A DNA stretch of 29,248 nucleotides from CAYQAJ01 sp964415245 (GCA_964415245.1 CAYQAJ010000032.1:1-29248); one strand, 5' to 3'. Counted from the first letter of the stretch, positions 14,646 through 22,227 are shown. Numbers and translations: made by a program. Notes: generated by a model not told the origin, from the letters alone.

Positions 14646-15158
14646 ATGGCCGACTTTTGGAGCATCGTGGCCGAGTACCTGCAGGAGATTGGGCTGGGGC
14701 TGCCCGACAGCCGGCAGGCGGCGCGAATCGGGGGTCGGCTGGTAATCGCTCTTCTATTGGGGGGTCTGCTGGGCTTCGAGCGGGAGCGAAGGGGACGTGC
14801 CGCCGGCTTGCGAACCCACATGCTGGTAGCCCTGGGCGCGGCACTCTTTACGCTCATCGTCATGGAATCAGCCGGGGCGGGCCAATCTGCCGCGAATGCC
14901 GAGCTTCTCTCGCAGGTTGTCCGAGGAATCGCCGCCGGCGTAGGCTTTTTGGGGGCGGGAGCCATCCTTAAGCGCGCCGAAACCGAGCACATCAAGGGCC
15001 TTACCACCGCCGCCGGCATCTGGCTGACTGCCGCCGCGGGGGTGGCCGTGGGGAGTGGCTGGGTCTGGCCTGCCGCCACCGCCGTCATCCTATCGTGGGT
15101 CGTGCTAGAGCTTGCCCCCCAGGTTCTCGGGCAAAAGCGCGGGGGCAAGTCCTCTTAG
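14646..15158 (+). CDS. MgtC/SapB-family inner membrane protein
   Basis: A 170-residue protein fitting the MgtC family. Several hydrophobic helices are seen, and the conserved motifs are GRLVIALLLGGLLGFERER (29-47), AGLRTHMLVALGAALF (52-67), the VRGIAAGVGFLGAGAILK stretch (92-109), and IKGLTTAAGIWLTAAAGVAV (115-134). MgtC proteins in other bacteria modulate Mg2+/phosphate homeostasis, ATP synthase and acid growth; which role applies here is unknown. The C-terminal cytosolic ACT-like domain found in Salmonella MgtC is missing, so this is the short SapB-like form. No P-type Mg2+ ATPase is near. The weak ribosome-binding site AAGGAC lies 8 bases upstream. I see no M-box or other riboswitch in the preceding 250 bases. 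Confidence 0.88.
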   Translation: MADFWSIVAEYLQEIGLGLPDSRQAARIGGRLVIALLLGGLLGFERERRGRAAGLRTHMLVALGAALFTLIVMESAGAGQSAANAELLSQVVRGIAAGVGFLGAGAILKRAETEHIKGLTTAAGIWLTAAAGVAVGSGWVWPAATAVILSWVVLELAPQVLGQKRGGKSS

Positions 15159-15330
15159 AGCCGATCCCCTAGCCGTCGGGGACTGGCCCACTTTGCCGGT
15201 TCCGTAAAGCAAAAGGTGCCTGCCCCCTTCTCGGTACGATTTTGGGATGGGCTCGTAGTCGCAAAACGTTGCAAATCGCCGCGCTCCGGCGATAATGGCG
15301 CGTGGTCTCGCCCTCAGAAAGGAGGAGGCC

Positions 15331-15627
15331 ATGCACGGCGAATTGATGCCCGTAAGTTCGGGAACGCCAATCATCCTTACCAAGGAGCGGATGCTCGTCG
15401 GGCGTCGCGACAAATGCGACGTCGTCCTGCGACACTCCAACGTCTCGTCCCACCACTGCGAGTTGTACCTGGAAGGCGACTACTGGTACGTGAGGGATCT
15501 CAACAGCCGCAACGGCACCCGGGTCAACGGCGTGCGCATAGCGAGCGAAGAGCGACTCGACCCCGGCGACCTGCTGTCGGTGGCCGACCATGAGTTCAAG
15601 ATTCAGTATTCGCTTCCGACCGAATGA
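15331..15627 (+). CDS. Single-domain FHA protein
   Basis: A 98-residue protein that consists of almost nothing but a forkhead-associated domain, which binds phosphothreonine peptides and links serine/threonine kinases to their targets. Key motifs: VGRRDKCDVVL at about 28-38 (GR and the charged loop), SNVSSHHCEL at 42-51 (the SxxH-type phosphothreonine-binding loop) and RDLNSRNGTRVNGVRI (63-78, with the NG-T and NG turns). AAGGAGG stands 5 bases before the ATG at 15331, so this start is well supported; the frame runs upstream to 15295. A kinase gene is not in the window. Planctomycetes encode many Ser/Thr kinases, so a signalling adaptor role is plausible. Confidence 0.9.
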   Translation: MHGELMPVSSGTPIILTKERMLVGRRDKCDVVLRHSNVSSHHCELYLEGDYWYVRDLNSRNGTRVNGVRIASEERLDPGDLLSVADHEFKIQYSLPTE

Positions 15628-15670
15628 ATCGTCACGCCTTTTTTTCCTTGCACCTCTCGAGGAGTCGGAA

Positions 15671-16972
15671 ATGTCGGATCGCACTACGCCGCGGAAGCCA
15701 TCGGAACCCCCCTCGCGCCGCACCTTTCTGAAACGCTCAGCCGCCGGTCTCGTCGGCGGAACGCTCGCCGCCGCCCTCGGATCGGCACGCATGGCGCATG
15801 CTGCCGGCGACGACACGATACGCGTCGGTTTGGTCGGTTGCGGCGGAAGGGGCAACGGCGCCGCGGTGAACGCCGCTAACGCCGATCCCGGAATGCGCCT
15901 CGTTGCCTTGGCCGACATCTTTGAAGACCAGCTCGAGCATGGTCGCGCCGTGCTCTCCCAGCAGCTTGGCGAGAAGTTCGCCGTCGATCGCGACCACCTG
16001 TTCAGCGGCTTCGACGCTTACAAAAAACTGATCGATTCAGACGTCGACGTCGTGCTCCTGGCCACGCCGCCTCACTTCCGACCCGCACACCTCGCGGCGG
16101 CCGTGGATGCTGGCAAGCACGTGTTTTGCGAAAAGCCCGTGGCGGTCGACCCCACCGGCGTAAACAGCGTGCTGGCCACGTGCGATCGCGCCGCCGAAAA
16201 GAAGCTGAGCCTCGTCTCCGGTCTCTGCTGGCGGTACGACGAAGGGGTGCGGCAGACCATGGCCCAAATCAAGGAGGGCGCCCTGGGTGACATCGTGGCG
16301 GTTCAGGAGAACTACTTGACCGGCACGCTCTGGCACCGCGGACGCAACCCCGCGTGGAGCGAGATGGAGTACCAGATTCGCAATTGGCTGTATTTCACCT
16401 GGCTTTCGGGCGACCACATCGTCGAGCAGCACGTGCACAGCCTCGACAAGGCGCTATGGCTGATGGACGACAAGCCGCCGTTACGGTGCGTCGGCCTGGG
16501 TGGACGGCAGGTCCGCACGGGCGAAGAGTGGGGGAATATCTTCGATCACTTCTCCGTCTGCTACGAATGGGCGGGCGGCGTCAAAGTGTTTGCCTACACC
16601 CGGCAGATGTCCGGCTGCGCGGGGGACGTCGACGATTACGTGCTGGGAACCAAAGGTCGGGCGCAGGTGCTCAAATACCGGATCGACGGCGAGAAGCCGT
16701 GGCGATTCCGCGGCGAATCGCCCAGCATGTACGACGCCGAGCATCGCGAGCTGTTCGCCTCGATCCGCAACGGCACGCCCATCAACAACGGTCGCTACAT
16801 GTCGTACGCCACCATGATGGCCATTATTGGCCGCGAGGCTTGCTACACGGGTCAGACGATCACCTGGGAGGAGGCGATGCGCTCGATGCAGGATTTGACG
16901 CCGCCCAAATACGAGTGGGGCGACACGCCCGTGCCCGAAGTGGCCGTTCCCGGCGTGACCAAGTTTGCGTGA
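15671..16972 (+). CDS. Tat-exported Gfo/Idh/MocA-family oxidoreductase
   Basis: A 433-residue NAD(P)-dependent oxidoreductase with a twin-arginine signal peptide: SRRTFLKRSAAG at 15-26, a hydrophobic region, and a cleavage site likely near AHA-A (44-45). The Rossmann fold begins DTIRVGLVGCGGRGNG (48-63, a GxGGxG-type dinucleotide site), and the family EKP motif is HVFCEKPVAVD (150-160, Lys155). The substrate-binding part includes WLSGDHIVEQHVHSLD, a D-x-x-x-H-x-x-x-H-like arrangement where the catalytic residues usually lie. Planctomycetes have many such exported, cofactor-preloaded sugar oxidoreductases thought to act on polysaccharide-derived sugars; the substrate here cannot be named. GAGGAG lies 6 bases upstream of the ATG. 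It is followed by a repeat array and converges on the dnaA-like gene. Confidence 0.92.
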   Translation: MSDRTTPRKPSEPPSRRTFLKRSAAGLVGGTLAAALGSARMAHAAGDDTIRVGLVGCGGRGNGAAVNAANADPGMRLVALADIFEDQLEHGRAVLSQQLGEKFAVDRDHLFSGFDAYKKLIDSDVDVVLLATPPHFRPAHLAAAVDAGKHVFCEKPVAVDPTGVNSVLATCDRAAEKKLSLVSGLCWRYDEGVRQTMAQIKEGALGDIVAVQENYLTGTLWHRGRNPAWSEMEYQIRNWLYFTWLSGDHIVEQHVHSLDKALWLMDDKPPLRCVGLGGRQVRTGEEWGNIFDHFSVCYEWAGGVKVFAYTRQMSGCAGDVDDYVLGTKGRAQVLKYRIDGEKPWRFRGESPSMYDAEHRELFASIRNGTPINNGRYMSYATMMAIIGREACYTGQTITWEEAMRSMQDLTPPKYEWGDTPVPEVAVPGVTKFA

Positions 16973-16988
16973 AAACGGTTTCGAGGCC

Positions 16989-17016
16989 TCCGCTTTCCGC
17001 TTCCCGCTTTTCGATG
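16989..17016. repeat. Degenerate 7-bp tandem array
   Basis: Four phased heptamers: TCCGCTT, TCCGCTT, CCCGCTT, TTCGATG. The TCCGCTT unit matches, on the opposite strand, the array before xseB, and TTCGATG also begins the array at 26280. It sits between the convergent stops of the oxidoreductase and the dnaA-like gene. Confidence 0.7.
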
Positions 17017-17074
17017 TGTCGGCTTGCGATGCGCACTCCCATTGAGGGGGACGGGCGTTGCTCGCTTTCCGTCG

Positions 17075-18514
17075 TCAGCACGCCCGCAAGTGCGCCTCGA
17101 TCCGCTGGAGCGCTTCGCCGACGCGGCAATCGCCGGCGGCCAGCGGAATCGTCTCGCCCGAGTCGACCCAACCACTCACCTTTCGTTGTGCCGAGATGAC
17201 GGTGCTGTGGCTGCGGCAGCCGAAGTGGCGACCGATCTCCGAATAGGCGGCACGCGTGTACTTGCGTGCCAGCCACATGGCCAGCATGCGGGGTCCCGCG
17301 GCAGCTCTCGCCTTGCGCGGCGCCTTGAGCTGCTGCGGTTCGATGCCGAACACGTCGCACACGGCGCGGTCGATGTCGGCCAGCCGCACCACCCGCCGCG
17401 TGGCGCGAAAGATGTCCTCGAGCGACTCTTCCGCCAGTTCCAGCGTTATGGGGCGCTGGTGTGCGCGGCTGGAGGCGTCGACGCGATTCATGGCTCCGAA
17501 AATCTGCCTGGCATCGCCGGGCAGACGCTCCGCGATCAGGTCCAGCACGTCGTCGGGCACTTCCAGCCCACGCTGCCGGGCAAAACGCCGCGCGATCTCG
17601 AGCCGGCCATCTTTCTCGTGCGGCTGGATGGCACAGACCAGCCCGGCCGACATGCGGGCCGCAAGATCGGACCCAGCGCCGATTGCCTCAGCGGGTGTTC
17701 GATCGGCCGCCAGCACCAACTGCCGCTTCTGCCGCAGCAGGGAATCGACCGTGTGCAACAGTTCGACCAGCGTGGCCCGCTTACCCCGAAAGAACTGCAC
17801 GTCGTCGATTAAGAGCCACTGCACGTCGCGATATTTGCGGCGGAAACCTGGCAGTCCGCCGCCGCGCAGCGCTTCGATGAAGTGGCTCGTGAACTGCTCG
17901 GCGGAGAGCAACACCACTCGTCCGGGCCGGGAAACTTGGCGTATGTCTTGGGCCAGCGCGTCCAAAAGCTGCGTCTTCCCGCAGCCCGGCGGACCATAAA
18001 CGTACAGAGGCGAAAACTCGCCCGATTGGCGGCACACCATCCGCGCCGATGTCAGCGCGATGCGGTTCCCCTCCCCCACGACGATCGCGTCGAGCGCACG
18101 GGCCCGCTTCGGTCGAACCTCGCCTTTGGCTACGGCCGGTTCGGGGTGGGTGGCTTTACCTGAACCCGTTGCGGTGTGCGCTTGCGGCTCAGGTTGCGCC
18201 GGGCAGCCGGGCGCCTCCGGCTTCACCGAGTGCGCGGCAGTAGACGCGGCGCTCGGCTCGAGTCGAAATGCCACGCGCACCGAAGGGCCCAACACCTGCC
18301 GGCAAACGGCGTCGATCTCGCGGCCGAAGCACTTCCGCAGCCGTTCGAGCGTAAACGGCTCCTGGGCGCGCACCACGAGCGTATCGCCCGAAAGCTCGAG
18401 GGCCGTCCGGGAGGCGAACCACAGATCGAAGATGTCGCGCCCGACTCTTGCGAGCAAACCGGAATGCAAGGACGACACGATGTCCATATCGTGAGTGCGC
18501 ACGTTCTGCGACAT
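17075..18514 (-). CDS. dnaA: DnaA-family replication initiator-like ATPase (diverged)
   Basis: A 479-residue protein with the DnaA domain order. Domain I is at 11-78 (LHSGLLARVGRDIFDLWFAS). Domain II is a linker of about 50 residues. Domain III is an AAA+ ATPase with Walker A GPPGCGKT (174-181; most DnaA have GxxGxGKTH), Walker B LLIDDVQFF (234-242), the arginine-finger region LAARMSAGL (R287) and sensor II-like DARQIFGAMNR. Domain IV is the DNA-binding part, MLAMWLARKYTRAAYSEIG then FGCRSHSTVISAQRKV (431-446), where the E. coli signature is FGGRDHTTV. Function as initiator or as a DnaA-like regulator is open: dnaN and the usual oriC neighbours are absent, and planctomycetes may carry more than one dnaA homologue. 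The start could be the ATG at 18514 or at 18487; the first is used. Upstream lie a strong promoter and a hairpin. Confidence 0.82.
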   Translation of the reverse strand: MSQNVRTHDMDIVSSLHSGLLARVGRDIFDLWFASRTALELSGDTLVVRAQEPFTLERLRKCFGREIDAVCRQVLGPSVRVAFRLEPSAASTAAHSVKPEAPGCPAQPEPQAHTATGSGKATHPEPAVAKGEVRPKRARALDAIVVGEGNRIALTSARMVCRQSGEFSPLYVYGPPGCGKTQLLDALAQDIRQVSRPGRVVLLSAEQFTSHFIEALRGGGLPGFRRKYRDVQWLLIDDVQFFRGKRATLVELLHTVDSLLRQKRQLVLAADRTPAEAIGAGSDLAARMSAGLVCAIQPHEKDGRLEIARRFARQRGLEVPDDVLDLIAERLPGDARQIFGAMNRVDASSRAHQRPITLELAEESLEDIFRATRRVVRLADIDRAVCDVFGIEPQQLKAPRKARAAAGPRMLAMWLARKYTRAAYSEIGRHFGCRSHSTVISAQRKVSGWVDSGETIPLAAGDCRVGEALQRIEAHLRAC

Positions 18515-18518
18515 CCTC

Positions 18519-18535
18519 GGCGCGCGCAGCGCGCC
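18519..18535 (-). promoter_or_regulatory. GC-only hairpin just before the dnaA-like start codon
   Basis: On the minus strand GGCGCGC pairs with GCGCGCC across a 3-nt loop (positions 18519-18535), ending 4 bases before the start codon at 18514. A short GAGG follows it directly, adjoining the ATG, so ribosome access to the start would depend on opening this 7-bp stem. Fold seen by eye; a regulatory role is inference. Confidence 0.5.
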
Positions 18536-18692
18536 GTTATGGGCTCAGTCCACGAGACCAATGGCCGGCCAGGATCGGCCGACCGGCGGCTGCCAAACTG
18601 TGCAGCGCGCCCGACGCCAGGAAACAACCGATGCCGCCGGGATTCCTTCCGGAGACATCAGCCGGGATTGTGACGGTCGATGCAGGTCGCCG

Positions 18693-18720
18693 ATTGTACG
18701 CGTGCTAGCGTCGCTGTCAA
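18693..18720 (-). promoter_or_regulatory. Near-consensus promoter of the dnaA-like gene
   Basis: Reading the minus strand, TTGACA (18720-18715) is followed after 16 bases by TACAAT (18698-18693): a perfect -35 and a -10 with one mismatch. Transcription would begin around 18686 and give a leader of about 170 bases before the start at 18514. This is the best match to the sigma-70 consensus that I noticed in the window. Confidence 0.7.
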
Positions 18721-18932
18721 ATCACCGACCAAGGGGAGGGCAGGTTTTTTTTCGATGGTTCAAGTGCCCCTGGGGATTGCCGGCCAAACAATGGCTTTTT
18801 CCACCGCGGGGCGCGACGAACTTTTTTTGTGAAGACTGCGGCGAAGAGGTGGAAAAGTTGTTGTCGTCGCAGCGGGCGTCGCGGACGGGCGCAGCATTGC
18901 CGCCGCGCAACTCATTTGGCCGCAACGAATAA
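18702..18932 (+). CDS. Possible small zinc-ribbon-like protein or remnant
   Basis: A plus-strand frame divergent from the dnaA-like gene reads FKCPWGLPAKQWLFPP and then FFCEDCGEEVEKLL, giving C-x(n)-C-x2-C with an acidic tail, as in small zinc-binding modules, though only three cysteines are visible. There is no ATG in the right place; a GTG at 18702 would give 76 residues but overlaps the opposing promoter, and an 8-T run at 18745-18752 could hide a frameshift. It could be a real short gene with an unusual start, a decayed gene, or chance. Treated as a weak candidate. Its DNA also contains the DnaA-box-like sites listed separately. Confidence 0.25.
   Translation: MLASLSNHRPRGGQVFFRWFKCPWGLPAKQWLFPPRGATNFFCEDCGEEVEKLLSSQRASRTGAALPPRNSFGRNE
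18797..18856. other. Inverted pair of DnaA-box-like 9-mers flanking a T-tract
   Basis: TTTTCCACC at 18797-18805 and its exact reverse complement at 18848-18856 differ from the E. coli DnaA box TTATCCACA at two positions. Between them is a run of seven T (about 18821-18827), and an eight-T run lies 45 bases further left. This is about 280-340 bases upstream of the dnaA-like start. It may be a regulatory or origin element, or a by-product of the small reading frame there. Confidence 0.3.
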
Positions 18933-18984
18933 GCGGTGGGTCTGATGCGTCCGCGGAGAATCGCGACGGAAAGTACGCGAGGGA

Positions 18985-19932
18985 TTACACGGCAAACACT
19001 CGCAAAAACACGCTCCGCCGATCGCAAATGACGAAGTCGGCCGCCACGTACGACGCCACCGCCGGCTTGTTCGCCGCGTCAACTGCCAGAATCATCCGCT
19101 GGCGATTCATCTCTCGCGTTTGCCACTGGGCGAATCGCGTGATGGCCAGACCGCATTTCCGGCCCCGCTGCGGGCCCGTTACGCCCATGTAAACCAGCTC
19201 GCACTGATCGTCGGCTGCATGATCGGCCAACAGCAAGCATCCCACGTCCTGCCGTTGATACTGCACAAAGAACCAGTGGGAGTCGGCCGAGTCGCCCGTG
19301 CTGCGGTAGCCCTCCAGCACGTCGGCCATGTCTCGCACGCCGTTCAGGGCGGGTACGTCGCGGGTTTCGTAGTACGTGCGCTCGACGAGCTGAGCGAGCC
19401 TGTCGGCCTGCGAGGGATCGTAACGCTCGAAGACCAGGTCGCTGTACGGTTGCTCGGTGGGGAGCGCGTCGGTCGGACAGATCATGTACAACAGCTCAGC
19501 CGCGTGGCTGTAGCCATCCTGTATGAGTTGGGACGCGATTGGGCCGTCGCGCTGGGTGAGTACGACCTGGGCGACCCGAACGCCCAAGGCTTGCAGATGA
19601 GCGGCCAGAGCATCCTGTAACCGCGCGAGTGTGGCCTCCGGCTCCCCCGCGGCGAGGTGCGGCGGGGACACCAGCGCCGTTCGCCCCGGCATGAGGCAGG
19701 CCCAAACGGCGCCGACCAGCCGCTCGCCCCGACACGCTGCAATCAGCCCATCGAGCGCAATGCGGCCTCGCCGCGCGGAGGCAAGCGTGGCCGCGATCTG
19801 CGGCAGGCGGACTTCCACCGGGGACTCCGCCAGCACCAGATCGAGCACTTCCGCCTGCCGTGCCCGCGGAGCCGTTCCGATTACCAGGCCATCGGCGGTG
19901 TGGTGAGTCACCGGGCCATTGGGGTGCATCAT
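18985..19932 (-). CDS. Tandem GNAT-fold acetyltransferase
   Basis: A 315-residue protein that appears to contain two GNAT (GCN5-related) folds. The N-terminal half (VEVRLPQIAATLASA through MPGRTALVSPP) looks like a degenerate copy without an acetyl-CoA loop; the C-terminal half carries the likely active copy: a strand CELVYMGVTGPQRGRKCG followed by LAITRFAQWQTREMN, in which QRGRKCGL fits the Q/R-x-x-G-x-G/A pyrophosphate-binding loop, and a terminal N-KPAVASYVAADFVICDRRSVF block where the family has N-x-x-x-x-x-Y-x-x-x-G-F. The acceptor (amine, protein or small molecule) cannot be told. The ATG at 19932 or the next one at 19929 is preferred; the frame extends to 20016. No ribosome-binding site is convincing. 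It is upstream of and on the same strand as the dnaA-like gene. Confidence 0.8.
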   Translation of the reverse strand: MMHPNGPVTHHTADGLVIGTAPRARQAEVLDLVLAESPVEVRLPQIAATLASARRGRIALDGLIAACRGERLVGAVWACLMPGRTALVSPPHLAAGEPEATLARLQDALAAHLQALGVRVAQVVLTQRDGPIASQLIQDGYSHAAELLYMICPTDALPTEQPYSDLVFERYDPSQADRLAQLVERTYYETRDVPALNGVRDMADVLEGYRSTGDSADSHWFFVQYQRQDVGCLLLADHAADDQCELVYMGVTGPQRGRKCGLAITRFAQWQTREMNRQRMILAVDAANKPAVASYVAADFVICDRRSVFLRVFAV

Positions 19933-20085
19933 GCGGCTCAGAATAGTCGAATCGGCCGCCCGCCCCCAGAGTGATTGATTTGCGGCCGTTCTGACGGCGT
20001 CAGGGCGGCCGACCAAGCCGCATCACCGCCGCGGGAAATTCAAGTCCGTGCCGAACTATGGCAGGCGCGGCCCGACCCCGTACGC

Positions 20086-20091
20086 TACAAT
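20086..20091 (+). promoter_or_regulatory. Possible -10 element before the PDZ protein
   Basis: TACAAT at 20086-20091, 90 bases upstream of the ATG at 20181, matches the -10 of the dnaA-like promoter. No convincing -35 is present at 16-18 bases. Confidence 0.3.
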
Positions 20092-20180
20092 GAACGTGGG
20101 CGCGGGGGAGTCGGGGACCCGGCGGGTCTCTGCGGGGAACAGAAGCATTTTCCGCCCATTCTTTCGAAAGGATCCGGCCC

Positions 20181-21281
20181 ATGCGCATCGCCAAAGTCTT
20201 CTATTTGTGCGCCTCGATTGGCGTCCTGTGGGCCTTCGCGCCGTCCGCACTCCTGGGGCAGTCGGCCCTGGACGAATTGGAACAGCGAATTGACGAGGAG
20301 TTGCTTCCCCCTCCGCCCGAGGAATCCGAACCCGGCTATCTCGGCCTGACCGGCGACACGGCTGACGAGGGTGGAGTCACTGTTCTTGCAGTTCACGCGG
20401 AGGGTCCAGCCGATGCATCGGGCCTGCGCGCGGGCGATCGCATTACCAAAGTGAACGACGTGGCCGTGCCGGACGGCAATGCGATGGCCGAAGTTCTCGG
20501 CAAGCTCTCGGCCGGCAGTGAGGTAACGTTCGTGGTTGTTCGCGATGGCGCCGAAGAGCGCGTCAGCGTGACTCTCGGCCGTCGACCCGACGACGAAGCC
20601 GTCCCCGCTCCGCGCGAGGCCGACGAACGCGGTCCGCTGCTGGGCGTCCGCCTCATCCCGGTCAACGCCGACTCGCGGGCACGCTTCCGCGTGGCAGTCG
20701 ATCGCGGCGCGGTCATCAACGGTATTCGCGTCGGTTCGCCCGCCGACCGCTACGGCCTGCCGTTGGGCGGCGTGATCGTGTCGATCGACCGCGAGCGGGT
20801 GGGCGCGCCCGAAGACGCCATCGCCATTGTCTCCAGCCACCGCGCCGGCGACGAAATCGAGATCGGCTACTATGACGGCGTCAACTTCTACCGCAAGACC
20901 GTGCGGCTGGCACCCTCGGGCGACGCGCCGCTTCGCATCGCTCCGGTCGAGCCGGCCCTGCCGTACGATTCGCGGCCCACTCCTGGCATCTTCGGCGAGG
21001 ATCGGCCGGTGCTGCGTCGTTTAGAACAAGCGATTACCGGAGTCGTCGAGCCGCCCCCTCCGCCGCGCACGGGTGGAATCCCTGCCGTGGTCGATGCCCG
21101 GGAACGGGAGATCGTCGAGCTGCGCCGTCAGAACGACGAACTAAACGCCCAGGTCGAAGAGCTTCGGCTCCGCGTGCAGCAGCTCGAAGAGCAGCTCAAG
21201 GCCAACGCCGGCGAATCAAAAGGGGCCGCGGGTAAAAATCCGGACAGCGACGATCCGGATTTGGATCTCAATAATCCGTAA
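20181..21281 (+). CDS. Exported double-PDZ protein with C-terminal coiled coil
   Basis: A 366-residue protein with a Sec signal peptide (residues 1-27, AFAPSALLGQS at its end). After an acidic proline-rich segment come two PDZ domains: the first at about 52-132 (GYLGLTGDTA, GLRAGDRITKVND, the domain's hydrophobic ligand groove) and the second at about 150-245 (GPLLGVRLIPVN, YGLPLGGVIVSIDRE). No protease domain of the HtrA type precedes them, so it is a PDZ-only adaptor. A charged linker leads to a heptad-rich coiled coil (EREIVELRRQNDELNAQ and VEELRLRVQQLEEQLKA, 307-345) and an acidic tail. AAAGGA is found 9-10 bases before the ATG. Periplasmic or envelope-associated scaffolding is likely. 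Its end is only 6 bases from the convergent gene. Confidence 0.87.
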   Translation: MRIAKVFYLCASIGVLWAFAPSALLGQSALDELEQRIDEELLPPPPEESEPGYLGLTGDTADEGGVTVLAVHAEGPADASGLRAGDRITKVNDVAVPDGNAMAEVLGKLSAGSEVTFVVVRDGAEERVSVTLGRRPDDEAVPAPREADERGPLLGVRLIPVNADSRARFRVAVDRGAVINGIRVGSPADRYGLPLGGVIVSIDRERVGAPEDAIAIVSSHRAGDEIEIGYYDGVNFYRKTVRLAPSGDAPLRIAPVEPALPYDSRPTPGIFGEDRPVLRRLEQAITGVVEPPPPPRTGGIPAVVDAREREIVELRRQNDELNAQVEELRLRVQQLEEQLKANAGESKGAAGKNPDSDDPDLDLNNP

Positions 21282-21287
21282 TCGCCT

Positions 21288-22031
21288 TTACCACCGCTTC
21301 GGGCGATTATCGTAGACCAAGAGCTGCTGAAACTCGGGGCTGATGCCGTGGCGCGAGCCGGGCCGATTCAGCTCCAGCATCACGTCGAGCTGCGCGCGGG
21401 CCTCATTGGCCAGAATGACCGGCGCGTACGAAATGCGCAGTCCGTCGGTGGGCCGTCCATTCCACGACCGGACGTACAAGCCCGCGTCGAGCGTCGGCTT
21501 CGGCTCGAAACGAAAGTACTGCGTCAAGTGCGCGACGAGCCGGCGCGCGTCGCCGGTTGTGCCCTGGAATGTGATCCGCTGCACCTGATGTTCGTCGTCG
21601 AAGTAGTAGGTAAGCGACCCGGCCAGGTCGTCGATGCCGGTTCCGGTGACCAGCGGCACTCGCAATCCACTTAGCGTGGCATCGGCGCGAACCGTGGAAA
21701 CGCGGGCCCAGCGGCTCGTGACCCAAGCGGGCGTGATGTCAAAGCGGAACACTTCCCGCATGTCGGCGACGGGAAAGCCTTCAAGGCGAAGCTCGGCACC
21801 CGCCTCGCTCGACCCGCCGGCGACGGAAGAGGGCGCCGTGCCCGATGCGGCGAATTCGATCGGCCGACCCGTCGCATCCACGAGTGGGCCGTAATCGCCG
21901 CCCGATTCGTCGCTGCTCGACTTCGACCAGTTCGCCAGTGTGGCCCGCCAGTCCTTACCCATCAGCAGGAAAGGAATTCCCGCGGCAGCCACCAACATGG
22001 GAACCAGCAACATGCGTCGCCTGAAAAACAT
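21288..22031 (-). CDS. Membrane-anchored protein of unknown function (DUF6690-like, planctomycete type)
   Basis: A 247-residue protein with one N-terminal transmembrane segment (LLVPMLVAAAGIPFLLMG, about 8-25) after RRR, then an exported domain with a polar linker and a compact mixed alpha/beta part. Recognisable pieces are RLEGFPVADMREVFRFDITPAW, GLRVPLVTGTGIDDLAGSLTYYFDD and the tail LELNRPGSRHGISPEFQQ. It resembles planctomycete-only DUF6690 proteins, which I recall rather than can verify. Starts at the ATG at 22031 or 22013 are both possible; the frame is open to 22709, but the upstream part has no gene-like character. No catalytic motif is visible. It follows a 140-residue gene on the same strand after 269 bases, with an inverted repeat in between. 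Confidence 0.68.
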   Translation of the reverse strand: MFFRRRMLLVPMLVAAAGIPFLLMGKDWRATLANWSKSSSDESGGDYGPLVDATGRPIEFAASGTAPSSVAGGSSEAGAELRLEGFPVADMREVFRFDITPAWVTSRWARVSTVRADATLSGLRVPLVTGTGIDDLAGSLTYYFDDEHQVQRITFQGTTGDARRLVAHLTQYFRFEPKPTLDAGLYVRSWNGRPTDGLRISYAPVILANEARAQLDVMLELNRPGSRHGISPEFQQLLVYDNRPKRW

Positions 22032-22184
22032 AACGGATCTCGCAATTCGCTGTCGCGCCGGTTTGCAAGCACGGGCGTCAGCCGGGACGGTGGGCTTCCT
22101 GGCCCGCAAAGAATCACCCCTTTGGCGGCGCGGAGCGTGAAGCACGATAGCGGGATCCGTCCCACTATGAGAATCGGCAGCGGC

Positions 22185-22227
22185 CAAGGTGGGGCTTGTC
22201 GCCCGTTGTCCGCTCCCGGCCACCTTG
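22185..22227. repeat. Inverted repeat with 8-bp arms
   Basis: CAAGGTGG (22185-22192) pairs with CCACCTTG (22220-22227) across 27 bases. It lies between two minus-strand genes, about 155 bases upstream of the ATG at 22031, so its RNA could form a hairpin in that leader. Function unknown. Confidence 0.4.

Larger units (their letters stand above)
18515..18984. other. Intergenic region around the dnaA-like gene start
   Basis: About 470 bases between the dnaA-like gene and the end of the GNAT gene, both on the minus strand. It holds the hairpin at 18519-18535, the promoter at 18693-18720, the weak zinc-ribbon frame at 18702-18932 and the inverted TTTTCCACC pair. It is richer in T and A runs than the surroundings. 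I see no RNA gene. Confidence 0.45.
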
